Shown here: one piece after another, positions 48,758-57,344 of the stretch
Layout of the letters: each line of letters starts with the position of its first letter
How positions within the stretch are numbered: the stretch's first letter is position 1
Translations under genes and position numbers: made by a program
NCBI GenBank assembly: GCA_036336695.1
Contig: JAYZFQ010000014.1
Location: 1 to 64,000 of the forward strand
Length of the DNA stretch: 64,000 bases
Direction: 5' to 3'
Source: GCA-2729515 sp036336695
GTDB taxonomy: Bacteria; Myxococcota_A; UBA9160; SMWR01
The notes under the pieces: model-generated
What the model saw: only the letters and a program-made list of their open reading frames with translations
Told to the model about the DNA's origin: nothing
Database searches by the model: none

Positions 48758-49701
48758 GGCGCCGGGAAGAGGAGCGTGAGTGCTCCCGGCAGGACATCCA
48801 CCCGAGCCGGCAGAGAGCCCAGCGGCTCCCCGTCGGCTTCTACGGGAAGCGTCGCCTCCGCCGCGTCCAGTTCGAAACTGCGGCCGCGACAGAGACGCAC
48901 GATCGGGTCCTCGAGATGGACACCCCGGTAGAGCTTGTGGAGCTTGCCCGCGAGGCGCAGGCGCGAGCAGCCGCGCACGATGACCGCGTCGAAGACCCCA
49001 TCGTCGGGACGGGCGCCCGGCGCCACGGGAATTCCGCCACCGAAACTTCCGGCATTCGCCAGGACCGCGAGCACCAACGGTCCCTCGTGCACGGTTTCTC
49101 CGTCCACGCGGACCGTCGCCGGCGCCGGTCGCAGCCCCACGACCGTGCGAAGGATGGCAAGGAGAAACGCCAACGAGCCGCCGGCGCGGCCGAGCCACCC
49201 GAGCCGCCGCCCATAGGCGTCGGCCAAGGCGACCACTCGCCCACTGGCGCCAAAACTCACCTCGTTCGCGAACCAGGACGTCCGCTCGCGCCCTTCCGCG
49301 TCGCGGCAACGCACGCGCCCGGCGTCGATCGGTCGCGGTTTCGCGGTCTCGAGGGCTTCCCCCGCCAACCCGGCATCCAGAGGCAGCCCGAGGCCCCGCA
49401 CCAGGTCGCCGCCCGTCCCGAAGGGCAGGAGACCGATCTGTACGGTATTGCCGAGGCCGGCGGAAAGCAGGCCCGTCGCCACTTCGGAGACGGTGCCGTC
49501 GCCCCCGGCCACGATGATCCGCTCCACCCCGGCGCGCGCGGCTTCACGCGCCACCCGCACCGCATCCCGTGGAGCCCCCGTGGGTTGCACCTCGAGGGGG
49601 CCGAGGCCCCGGCGGAGCCGCTGTTCGAGCTGCGCCCACCGACGCGCGTGGCGACCGCCACGGCTCCGGGGGTTCAGAACGACCAGGGTCTTCGCCGGCA
49701 C
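48754..49701 (-). CDS. Diacylglycerol/lipid kinase family protein
   Basis: A 315-residue cytosolic or peripheral kinase of the DgkB/YegS type. The ATP loop GGDGT is in IIVAGGDGTVSE, PFGTGGDLVRGL follows, and the metal-site region is near GAGRVRCRD-like DAGRVRC. It phosphorylates diacylglycerol or a related lipid such as a sphingoid base or ceramide. A serine palmitoyltransferase-like enzyme is encoded 7 kb away, which makes a sphingolipid substrate possible but unproved. The GTG start at 49701 is used, and the stop overlaps the queuosine salvage start. Confidence 0.88.
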   Translation of the reverse strand: MPAKTLVVLNPRSRGGRHARRWAQLEQRLRRGLGPLEVQPTGAPRDAVRVAREAARAGVERIIVAGGDGTVSEVATGLLSAGLGNTVQIGLLPFGTGGDLVRGLGLPLDAGLAGEALETAKPRPIDAGRVRCRDAEGRERTSWFANEVSFGASGRVVALADAYGRRLGWLGRAGGSLAFLLAILRTVVGLRPAPATVRVDGETVHEGPLVLAVLANAGSFGGGIPVAPGARPDDGVFDAVIVRGCSRLRLAGKLHKLYRGVHLEDPIVRLCRGRSFELDAAEATLPVEADGEPLGSLPARVDVLPGALTLLFPAP

Positions 49702-49765
49702 GGGCGAAAGGTTACACGAGCGGCATGGCGCGTTTCCGGGGAAACGCCGGCTCGACCGCCCGGTA

Positions 49766-52045
49766 TCAGTTTCGCGCGCGGAGCAGGTTCAGCGCCGAAC
49801 CCGCCCGGAACCAATCGATCTGCTCTTCCGACATCGAGTGGCTGACGTCCACCTCGTCGCGGCTCCCGTCTTCGTGGTGGAACACCGCCTTCAGGGTTCG
49901 ACCCTGGGCCAGATCGGCGAGTCCCGTCACGCTCACCCGGTCCGTCTCACGGACCTTTTCGTAGTCGGCCGGGTCCACGAAGGCAAGCGGCAATACGCCC
50001 TGCTTCTTCAGGTTCGACTCGTGAATCCGCGCAAAGCTGCGCACGATGACCGCTGCTGCGCCGAGCAGACGCGGCGACATCGCCGCGTGCTCTCGGCTCG
50101 AACCCTCGCCGTAGTTCTCATCCCCCACCACCACCCAGCGCTTTCCCGCAGCCTTGTAGCGCTTGGCGGTCTCGGAAAACGCGACACTCGTATCGCCCGA
50201 GAGCTGGTCGAGGCCGTGTCCGGTCTCTTCCGTGAAGGCGTTCACGGCTCCTGTGAACATGTTGTCGCTGATGTTCGTCAGGTGCCCCCGGAAACGGAGC
50301 CACTTTCCCGCCGGTGAAATGTGGTCCGTCGTGCACTTGCCCGCCGCCTTGAGGAGCAGCGGAACCTCGACGAAATCCTCGCCGTCCCAGGCGGCGAACG
50401 GCTCGAGGACTTCCAGGCGCTCGCTCCCCGGCGCGACGACCACGCTCGCGCCCTTTCGCTCCTCCGGAGGCGGCGGGGCCAGGTAGCCCTCGAAGCTCTC
50501 CACGAAGCCGCGCCCCGGAACCTCGGGCGCCGTCGCCGGCGGCTCGAGGCGGTAGCGCTCGCCGCTCTCCGCAACCAGTTCGTCGGCCAGCGGATTCACA
50601 CCGAGATCACCCGCGAGCGCGAAGGCCACCACCACTTCGGGGCTCGCGATGAACGAAAGCGTTCCCGAATTGCCGTCGTTGCGGCGGCGGAAATTCCGGT
50701 TGTACGAATTGATGATCGAGTTCGACTCGCCCTCGGCAACGTCGTCCCGCTTCCACTGGCCGATGCACGGGCCGCAGGCGTTCGCCAGCACGACAGCGCC
50801 GATGGACTCGAAGTCCTGCATCTGCCCGTCTCTCTGGATCGTGCGGTGGATCTGTTCCGAACCCGGCGTCACCCAGAGTTTCGTCTTCGCCCGGGCGCCG
50901 TGACGCGCAGCCTGACGCGCCACATCCGCCGCGCGCTCCAGATCTTCGTAGGAGGAGTTCGTGCAGCTACCGATCAGTGCGGAGGAAAGGGCTTCCGGGT
51001 ACCCGTTTTCCCGCGCGTCGGATGCCATGCGCGATACCGGCCGCGCCAGGTCCGGCGTGTGAGGACCCACCACATGGGGCTCCAGCGCGGACAGGTCGAT
51101 CTCCACCACCTCGTCGTAGAAGCGTTCGGGATCCTCGTGGACCTCGGGGTCCGCGCGAAGCAATTCCGCGCGCTTTTCCGCGAGTTCGGCGATCTCGCCG
51201 CGCGAGGTGGCGCGCAGGTAGGTCGCCATGCGCTCGTCGAAGGGAAAGATGGACGTCGTGGCGCCGAGCTCCGCGCCCATGTTCGTGATCGTGCCCTTCC
51301 CCGTGCAGCTGATAGACGCTGTGCCTGGACCGAAGTACTCGATCACGCGGTTGGTCCCGCCCTTCACGGTGAGCACCTCGCAGACCTTCAAGATCACGTC
51401 CTTCGGCGCCGTCCAGCCCGACAGGGATCCCGTGAGGTGAACACCGACCAGGTTCGGCTGCAACACTTCCCAGGGAAAACCCGCCATCACGTCGACGGCG
51501 TCGGCTCCACCGACGCCGCAGGCAAACATGCCGAGTCCACCGGCGTTGGGCGTGTGAGAGTCGGTTCCGATCATCATGCCGCCCGGGAAGGCGTACTTCT
51601 CGAGCACCACCTGGTGGATGATGCCCGCGCCGGGACCCCAGAAACCGATGCCGTAACGTGCAGCCCCACTGCGAAGGAATTCGTAGACCTCGCCATTGAC
51701 GTCCTGGGCGACGCGAAGATCGTCACCCGCACCGACACGGGCCTGGATCAGGTGATCGCAGTGCACCGTCGTCGGGACTGCCGTTTCCTCGCGACCCGCG
51801 AGCATGAACTGGAGCAACGCCATCTGCGCGGTGGCGTCCTGCATCGCGATCCGATCGGGACACGTCTGCACGTAACTGCGGCCGGGGGCGATTTCCGTCG
51901 CTGCGGGATCGGCGAGGTGGCCGAGAAAGATCTTTTCGGCGTAGGTCAGCGGCCGCGCGAGGCGTTCCCGCACGACGGCGACGTTGCGTTCCAAGCTTTC
52001 GTAGACGGAGCCCACCAGCTCCGGAGTGGTCTCGATTGCGCCCAT
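49766..52045 (-). CDS. acn: Aconitate hydratase, mitochondrial-type
   Basis: A 759-residue TCA-cycle enzyme converting citrate to isocitrate by way of a labile 4Fe-4S cluster. Cluster cysteines occur in IGSCTNSSYED and ACGPCIGQWKR. Other hallmarks are TTVHCDHLIQA, TDSHTPNAGGLGMF and, in the swivelling domain, GDENYGEGSSREHAA. The length and the HCDHLI block place it with the ACO2-like (mitochondrial) subfamily and not with the longer AcnA or AcnB. It is a single gene, 64 bases after the lipid kinase start and 22 bases before the M20 stop. Confidence 0.95.
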   Translation of the reverse strand: MGAIETTPELVGSVYESLERNVAVVRERLARPLTYAEKIFLGHLADPAATEIAPGRSYVQTCPDRIAMQDATAQMALLQFMLAGREETAVPTTVHCDHLIQARVGAGDDLRVAQDVNGEVYEFLRSGAARYGIGFWGPGAGIIHQVVLEKYAFPGGMMIGTDSHTPNAGGLGMFACGVGGADAVDVMAGFPWEVLQPNLVGVHLTGSLSGWTAPKDVILKVCEVLTVKGGTNRVIEYFGPGTASISCTGKGTITNMGAELGATTSIFPFDERMATYLRATSRGEIAELAEKRAELLRADPEVHEDPERFYDEVVEIDLSALEPHVVGPHTPDLARPVSRMASDARENGYPEALSSALIGSCTNSSYEDLERAADVARQAARHGARAKTKLWVTPGSEQIHRTIQRDGQMQDFESIGAVVLANACGPCIGQWKRDDVAEGESNSIINSYNRNFRRRNDGNSGTLSFIASPEVVVAFALAGDLGVNPLADELVAESGERYRLEPPATAPEVPGRGFVESFEGYLAPPPPEERKGASVVVAPGSERLEVLEPFAAWDGEDFVEVPLLLKAAGKCTTDHISPAGKWLRFRGHLTNISDNMFTGAVNAFTEETGHGLDQLSGDTSVAFSETAKRYKAAGKRWVVVGDENYGEGSSREHAAMSPRLLGAAAVIVRSFARIHESNLKKQGVLPLAFVDPADYEKVRETDRVSVTGLADLAQGRTLKAVFHHEDGSRDEVDVSHSMSEEQIDWFRAGSALNLLRARN

Positions 52046-52067
52046 GTGGCCTCCTGGGCTTCACACA

Positions 52068-53468
52068 CTAGCGCAACGCGACCCCCAGTTCGGAAAGCAG
52101 GTGGGCGGCGGCGTGGGTGGCCTTCCGGAAATCCTCGAGGTCGAGGCTTTCGTTTTCCCCGTGCGCGTTGCACGGCGGATCTTCGAGTCCGAGCAACAGC
52201 TGGGGAACCCCGCCCATCACCTCGCCGAAGGGCCCGACGAACGGAATCGTCCCGCCACAGCCTATCGTCACGGCCTCGCGCCCGAAGCCGGCGGAAAGCG
52301 CGCGGCGCGCCGCCTCGAATGCGGGCCCCTCGGGTGCGGTGCGCCAACCCGGAACCTGGGCGACGACGGACGCCTCGACCCGGGCACCCATGGGGGGAGA
52401 CTCCGTCAGGAACCGGATCACGCAGGCCGCCACACGTTCCGGGTCCTGTCCCGGCGCGAGCCGGACGCCGACACGGGCACGTGCCTCGTCGACCAGCTGG
52501 TTGGCCGCCGTGGCGAAGGGCATCGCCTCGAGCGCCGTCACCGCGATCGCGGGGCGATGCCACAGGCGCTCGTACACCGAGCAGTCGGCGTAGCCAGACA
52601 AGGGAACGCCGGGAACGACTCCCGCTGCTTCCCGAAAGGCGTCGGCATCGAAGGGCAGCGCAGCGATGCGCGCTCGTTCTTCGGCGTCGAGCTCGGGAAC
52701 GTCGTCATCGAGTCCGGGGACCGCCGGAACTCCAGCGTCATCGACCAGCCGGCCCAACAGGCGGGCCAGTGCAGTCGCAGCATCGGGAACCGGGCCGCCC
52801 CACATACCGCTGTGCACGTTGTGATCGAGGACACGCAACGAGACATCGACCTGGAGAATTCCCCGCAGGCTGGTGGTGAGCGAGGGAATGCCGGTTTCGA
52901 GATTCTGGGTGTCGGAAAGCACGAGAACATCCGCATCGAGCCGCTCGCGATGCACGCGGAGGAATTCCGCCAGGTGTCCCGAGCCGATCTCTTCTTCTCC
53001 CTCCACGATGAGCTTCACGTGGAGCGGCGGGCCCCCTTCCGCCTCGATCCACGCGCGCAACGCCGCCGCGTGGAGACAAAACCCCGCCTTGTCATCGACC
53101 ACGCCACGACCGTAGAGCCGTCCATCGTCACGGAGCGTCGGCTCAAACGCCGGGGTCTCCCACCGGTCGAGGCGGCCGGGCGGCTGGACGTCGTGGTGCG
53201 CGTAGATCAGTGCAGTCGCTGCACCGGGGTTGGACGCACGCTTTTCCGCCACCACATAGGGGTGCGCGCCGGGAAGCCGGAGCACCTCGACCCCGTCGAG
53301 TCCGGCGTCGCGCATCACGTCCGCCACGGCATCCGCAGAGCGTTCGAGTTCGGCGGGGTCGAACCCCGTCGCGCTGACCCCGGGAATCCGAGACAGCGTC
53401 ACGAGTTCTTCGAGACTCGCATCGAAGCCGTTGTCGATCGCTTCGCAAACCTTCTGCGTCGCGGGCAT
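52068..53468 (-). CDS. M20-family metallopeptidase (dipeptidase-like)
   Basis: A 466-residue cytosolic zinc peptidase. The M20 metal site is built by YAHHDVQPPG, RGVVDDKAGF (bridging aspartate), VEGEEEIGSGH (catalytic and metal glutamates), a late aspartate in VLSDTQN and a terminal histidine near NAHGENESLDLED. The dimerisation lid lies between about 205 and 330. It resembles the carnosinase-like dipeptidase subgroup. ATG at 53468 is chosen. The alpha/beta hydrolase gene is divergent, with 26 bases between starts. Confidence 0.92.
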   Translation of the reverse strand: MPATQKVCEAIDNGFDASLEELVTLSRIPGVSATGFDPAELERSADAVADVMRDAGLDGVEVLRLPGAHPYVVAEKRASNPGAATALIYAHHDVQPPGRLDRWETPAFEPTLRDDGRLYGRGVVDDKAGFCLHAAALRAWIEAEGGPPLHVKLIVEGEEEIGSGHLAEFLRVHRERLDADVLVLSDTQNLETGIPSLTTSLRGILQVDVSLRVLDHNVHSGMWGGPVPDAATALARLLGRLVDDAGVPAVPGLDDDVPELDAEERARIAALPFDADAFREAAGVVPGVPLSGYADCSVYERLWHRPAIAVTALEAMPFATAANQLVDEARARVGVRLAPGQDPERVAACVIRFLTESPPMGARVEASVVAQVPGWRTAPEGPAFEAARRALSAGFGREAVTIGCGGTIPFVGPFGEVMGGVPQLLLGLEDPPCNAHGENESLDLEDFRKATHAAAHLLSELGVALR

Positions 53469-53494
53469 TGGACCAGTGGTAGCATGCGCGTGGC

Positions 53495-54355
53495 ATGGAG
53501 CCGACACCGCGCAACGTTCCCGGGTCCACGGGGTTCGACCTGAACCTGCTCGAATGGAGCACCGAAGGCGTCCCCCTCCTCCTGCTCCACGGCTTCGGCA
53601 ACGAGGCGCACATCTGGGACGACTTCGCGCCCGCCGTCGCTCCGTATTACCGGACCCTCGCCTTGGACCACCGCGGGCACGGGGACTCCGGATGGGACCC
53701 GGAAGCCCGCTATGACCTGGATTTTTTCGTCGACGATGTCGAGTCCGTAACGGAAGCGCTCGGCATCGAACGCCTCGTTCTGGTCGGTCACTCCCTCGGC
53801 GGTCGTGTCTCGACCCTCTTCGCGGGCCGCCACCCGGAACGCGTCGCCGGCCTCGTTCTGGTGGATATCGGCCCCGAGTTGGATGCCCGCGGCGTCCTGC
53901 GCATTCGCGAGGAAACCCAGTCCAGCCTGAGTCCGATCTTCGACTCCACCGAAGGCTACGCGCGCCTCCTCTCCCTGCACTACCCCGCGGCCACGGCAGA
54001 CGCCATCCAGCGCATGACACGCCACGGGCTGCGCAAGCGCCCCGACAGCCGCTACGAGTTGAAGCAGGATCCAGCGCTGCGCGGCTCCATTTCACGAGAC
54101 GCCAGCGAGGCCGCCTTGCGGGAGGAACGCCTCGTCCAGGAGCAGTGGGACGCGCTGGCGAAGATCCCGGCACCGACGCTCGTCGTGCGTGGCGCGGCAT
54201 CCGATGTCTTTGCTCCGGACGTCGCAGACCGGATGGCCGACGAGGTTCTCCAGAACGGCCAGCTCGCCGTCGTCGGCCAGGCAGGCCACTCGGTGATGAC
54301 GGACAACCCGGAAGGATTTCGCGATGCCGTGACGGAGTTCGTCCTCGCCGAGTAG
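53495..54355 (+). CDS. Alpha/beta-fold hydrolase
   Basis: A 286-residue cytosolic hydrolase. The oxyanion region is LLLLHGFGNEAHIWDD, the nucleophile elbow GHSLGGRV, and the late acid and histidine are in AASDVFAPDVADRM and VGQAGHSVM. LDHRGHGDSGWDP is typical of the epoxide hydrolase/dienelactone-like group; the helical cap lies at about 140-200. The substrate is unknown; a meta-cleavage product hydrolase would fit the extradiol dioxygenase, but it is 36 kb away. The MlaC gene follows after 49 bases. Confidence 0.88.
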   Translation: MEPTPRNVPGSTGFDLNLLEWSTEGVPLLLLHGFGNEAHIWDDFAPAVAPYYRTLALDHRGHGDSGWDPEARYDLDFFVDDVESVTEALGIERLVLVGHSLGGRVSTLFAGRHPERVAGLVLVDIGPELDARGVLRIREETQSSLSPIFDSTEGYARLLSLHYPAATADAIQRMTRHGLRKRPDSRYELKQDPALRGSISRDASEAALREERLVQEQWDALAKIPAPTLVVRGAASDVFAPDVADRMADEVLQNGQLAVVGQAGHSVMTDNPEGFRDAVTEFVLAE

Positions 54356-54404
54356 CCCGACCGGCAGGGCGTTCCCCGAGGCCCTGCTAGACTGCGCACC
54401 AGCG

Positions 54405-55067
54405 ATGCTTGGATTCGAGAGTCCTGCGAATCACGTGCGGGCAGTCGCCGCTGCCCTGTTCGCGCTGGGGATCACCGCATCCTCTTCCCCGGCAGAGCAG
54501 TCTCCAGAAACGGCGGCACAACCCGCCGAGATCGTCGACGAGCTCGACGCAGCGCTCACCGAGGTGATGAAGAACGGCGAAGAACTCGGCTACTCCGGGC
54601 GCTTCGAACAGCTGGAACCCATCATTCGGCGACTCTTCGACCTGGACTTCATGGCGGAGAAAATCGCGGGGCGGCACTGGAAGACCATGACCCCGGAAGA
54701 ACAGGCGCGTCTCGTCGATACCTTCAGCCGCTACACGATCGCGAACTATGCGGGGCGCTTCTCGAGCTGGTCGGGCCAGGAATTCCGGCGGCTGGGAGAG
54801 GAGCCGGCGGCACGCGGCACCGTCGTGGTTCGGACCGAGCTCCTCGACCCCGATGGTGAGAACGTGAAGCTCGACTACCGCTTGCGACGAACGCCAGCGC
54901 GCGGCTGGCAGATCGTCGACATCTACTTCAACGGGACCGTGAGCGAACTCGCCCTCCGCCGATCAGAGTACTCGTCCCTGATCAAACGCGAAGGGGTGCC
55001 CGCCCTCCTCACCGCGCTCGACGAGCGCATTGCGAAGCTCGCCGCGGGAACGTCGGACGGAAGCTGA
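54405..55067 (+). CDS. mlaC: MlaC-like phospholipid-binding periplasmic protein
   Basis: A 220-residue exported protein. After a hydrophobic signal (AVAAALFALGITASSSPA) comes the MlaC/Ttg2D fold: IIRRLFDLDFMAEKIAG, HWKTMTPEEQARLVDTFSRYTIANYAGRF, and ARGWQIVDIYFNGTVSELALRRSEYSSLI. These proteins carry phospholipid between membranes in the Mla system. The MlaA gene is adjacent and convergent, 21 bases away. The MlaFEDB complex is not in this window. Confidence 0.9.
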   Translation: MLGFESPANHVRAVAAALFALGITASSSPAEQSPETAAQPAEIVDELDAALTEVMKNGEELGYSGRFEQLEPIIRRLFDLDFMAEKIAGRHWKTMTPEEQARLVDTFSRYTIANYAGRFSSWSGQEFRRLGEEPAARGTVVVRTELLDPDGENVKLDYRLRRTPARGWQIVDIYFNGTVSELALRRSEYSSLIKREGVPALLTALDERIAKLAAGTSDGS

Positions 55068-55088
55068 CCGGAGCGCGCCCGAAAAGCG

Positions 55089-55931
55089 CTAGAGGGAGGA
55101 GGCAGCCGTTTCGGGTCGCCCGGCTGCCTCGATCTGCTTCGCCCGCGCCTGGGTATAGGCGCTGCGAAGCACGGCGTACGGATCGATCGACGAACTCTCC
55201 AGCGCCTGCATCTGGTCGCGAACCTCGTCCCGGCGCGCGACACCGATCCCGCCGTACCCGATGAGCTGCACCGGAACGGCCAGGACGTAGGTGAGCGGAT
55301 GAAATGCCCGGTCGACCACGAAACCGAGCCCGTCGCGCAGCGTGGTGGGACCGAGCAGCGGCATGATGATGTAGGGACCCGGGCCGACACCGACCTTGGC
55401 GAGCGTCTGGCCGAAATCCGCAGGCACCAGGGCGAGCCCGGCGCCGCTGGCCGTCTCGACCAGACCCCCCAGTCCAAAGGTCAGGTTCATCGCAAAGGCA
55501 CCCAGCGTCTCCAGGGCGTCCAGGGGGCGAAGTTGGAGCAGGTTGTTCACGATGAAGATCGGCGCATTCAGGTTGTGAAACGCCCGCAGGATCGCGCGAC
55601 GCACCACCCCGGGCACCACGAAGCGATAGCCGCGGGTGAGCGGGTCGAAGAAGACCTTCGAGGCCCCGCGGTTGAAGCTGTAGATCGCCCGGTTGCTGGT
55701 CTCGAAGGGATCGTAGATCTCCTCCGGTTCGGCCTCGTCGTCGAACAGGGGGTCCGGCTCGAGTTCGTCGTTCGGCAAACCCCCCGAGGAATGGGGGTTT
55801 TCTACTACGGTCGAGACTACGGGCGGGTCCGGCGGATGCGCCGACCCCTCGGCTGCTGCACCGGCAGGCACCAGCAAGAGCGCCGCTGCGACGGCGTAAA
55901 CGACAGCCCACCGCCTGTAGGTCGCAGCCAT
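55089..55931 (-). CDS. mlaA: MlaA/VacJ family outer-membrane lipid-asymmetry protein
   Basis: A 280-residue protein. A signal peptide (VVYAVAAALLLVPAGAAA) has no lipobox cysteine, so unlike the Escherichia coli protein it is not a lipoprotein. The family core is clear: YDPFETSNRAIYSFNRG, a NLNAPIFIVNNLLQ helix, FGLGGLVETASG, GVGPGPYIIMPLLGPTTLRDG. A proline and acidic linker (about 30-65) precedes it. The ATG at 55931 has AGGAGA upstream. It is convergent with mlaC. The region between this gene and the downstream plus-strand transferase (225 bases) holds the two divergent promoters; I see no other element in it. Confidence 0.93.
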   Translation of the reverse strand: MAATYRRWAVVYAVAAALLLVPAGAAAEGSAHPPDPPVVSTVVENPHSSGGLPNDELEPDPLFDDEAEPEEIYDPFETSNRAIYSFNRGASKVFFDPLTRGYRFVVPGVVRRAILRAFHNLNAPIFIVNNLLQLRPLDALETLGAFAMNLTFGLGGLVETASGAGLALVPADFGQTLAKVGVGPGPYIIMPLLGPTTLRDGLGFVVDRAFHPLTYVLAVPVQLIGYGGIGVARRDEVRDQMQALESSSIDPYAVLRSAYTQARAKQIEAAGRPETAASSL

Positions 55932-56156
55932 GCCCGTCTCCTGGGCCGGAATCACCGCCGAATCGGTTTGGGGGAGCGGGCGTTCCCCGAGGGTAAGGAC
56001 TGCCCCCGAACCCGCGCGGGAAATGTACTCCTGCCCGCCGCTGCGGGCCAACCGATTCCCGGGTAGGCTACCGTCCCGCGTCACCGGAGATCCCCGGCCT
56101 CGGGCCCAAGTTTCCCCCTGAATGTCCCGACAAGGTTGCTCCTGGAGGGCGATAGC

Positions 56157-57344
56157 GTGGACGTGTTCAGGAAGTGCTTCGAAACCGTGAAGCGGGCCGA
56201 CCCGCTCCACAGCGCCGGCGTCTACCCCTACTACCGGGTCCTCTCCTCCCCCCAAGAGCCGGTGGTCGTCCACCAGGGCCAGGACCTGATCATGCTCGGG
56301 TCCAACAACTACCTCGGGCTCACCAGCCACCCGGCGGTGAAGGCAGCCGCAGCGAAGGCCCTGGACCACTACGGGACCGGGTGCGCCGGCTCGCGCCTGC
56401 TGAACGGGACCCTGGAGATCCACGTCGAGCTCGAGGAGCGCCTCGCCGAGTTCATGGGCCGGGAAGCGGCACTCACGTTCTCGACGGGGTACCAGGTGAA
56501 CCTGGGTGTCCTCTCCTGCCTCCTGGACCGCTCCGACATCGCCTTCCTGGACGCCCTCGACCACGCCTGCATCATCGACGGCGCTCGCCTGGGCTTCGGA
56601 CGGAGCCACAAGTTCCGACACAACGACGTCGCGGACCTCGAAAAGAAGCTCGCCGCGGCTCCGGAGGACAAGGGGCGACTCATCGTGGTCGACGGCGTGT
56701 TCTCCATGGAAGGCGACCTGGCACCGCTGCCCGAAATCGCGGAACTCAAGAAACGCTACGGGGCTCGGCTCATGGTCGACGACGCCCATGGGCTGGGTGT
56801 CTTCGGCGCCCACGGGCGAGGCACCCCCGAGCACTTCGACGTCGAGTCGGACGTGGACCTGGTCATGGGGACCTTCTCGAAGTCCCTGGCCGCCGTGGGT
56901 GGCTTCATCGCCGGCGATCGCGGCGTCATCGAACACGTGAAGCACCACGCGCGCTCCGAGATCTTCTCCGCCGCCCCGCCCCCCGCTTCCATGGCGGCAG
57001 CGCTCAAAGCCCTCGAAATCGTCCAGCTCGAGCCGGAGCGGCGCAAGCAACTGTGGGAAAACACGGAATACATGCAGCGGGGTCTCGACGCCCTGGGCTT
57101 CGACACCGGGGACTCCGCATCACCGGTGATCCCGATCGTGATCGGAGAAGACACCGATGCCTACGCTGCGGCCATGGAACTCCAGGAGGAAGGCCTCTTC
57201 GTGAATCCCGTGGTGACGCCCGCCGTTCCCCCGGGCCGTTCCATGATCCGGACGTCCTACATGGCGACCCACACCCGCGAGCACCTCGACCGGGCCCTGG
57301 ATGCGCTGGCAAAGGTCGGCCGGCGGCGGGGCCTGATTCCCTAG
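56157..57344 (+). CDS. spt: Serine palmitoyltransferase-like alpha-oxoamine synthase
   Basis: A 395-residue pyridoxal-phosphate enzyme. The key elements are NNYLGLTSHP, FLDALDHACIIDGARLG (histidine stacking on PLP), DDAHGLGVFG, and the Schiff-base lysine in GTFSKSLAAVGGF. The family condenses an amino acid with an acyl-CoA; serine with palmitoyl-CoA gives 3-ketosphinganine. The FRHND segment and overall length favour serine palmitoyltransferase, but 8-amino-7-oxononanoate synthase and 2-amino-3-ketobutyrate ligase are close relatives. GTG at 56157 is chosen because GGAGGG lies seven bases upstream; TTG at 56136 is an alternative. The mla genes beside it support an envelope-lipid role. Confidence 0.83.
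   Translation: MDVFRKCFETVKRADPLHSAGVYPYYRVLSSPQEPVVVHQGQDLIMLGSNNYLGLTSHPAVKAAAAKALDHYGTGCAGSRLLNGTLEIHVELEERLAEFMGREAALTFSTGYQVNLGVLSCLLDRSDIAFLDALDHACIIDGARLGFGRSHKFRHNDVADLEKKLAAAPEDKGRLIVVDGVFSMEGDLAPLPEIAELKKRYGARLMVDDAHGLGVFGAHGRGTPEHFDVESDVDLVMGTFSKSLAAVGGFIAGDRGVIEHVKHHARSEIFSAAPPPASMAAALKALEIVQLEPERRKQLWENTEYMQRGLDALGFDTGDSASPVIPIVIGEDTDAYAAAMELQEEGLFVNPVVTPAVPPGRSMIRTSYMATHTREHLDRALDALAKVGRRRGLIP

Noticed and set aside
55932..56156. Small gene or RNA in the mlaA-spt intergenic region
   Set aside because: No frame with a ribosome-binding site and no strong hairpin is seen; it is adequately explained as two divergent promoters.
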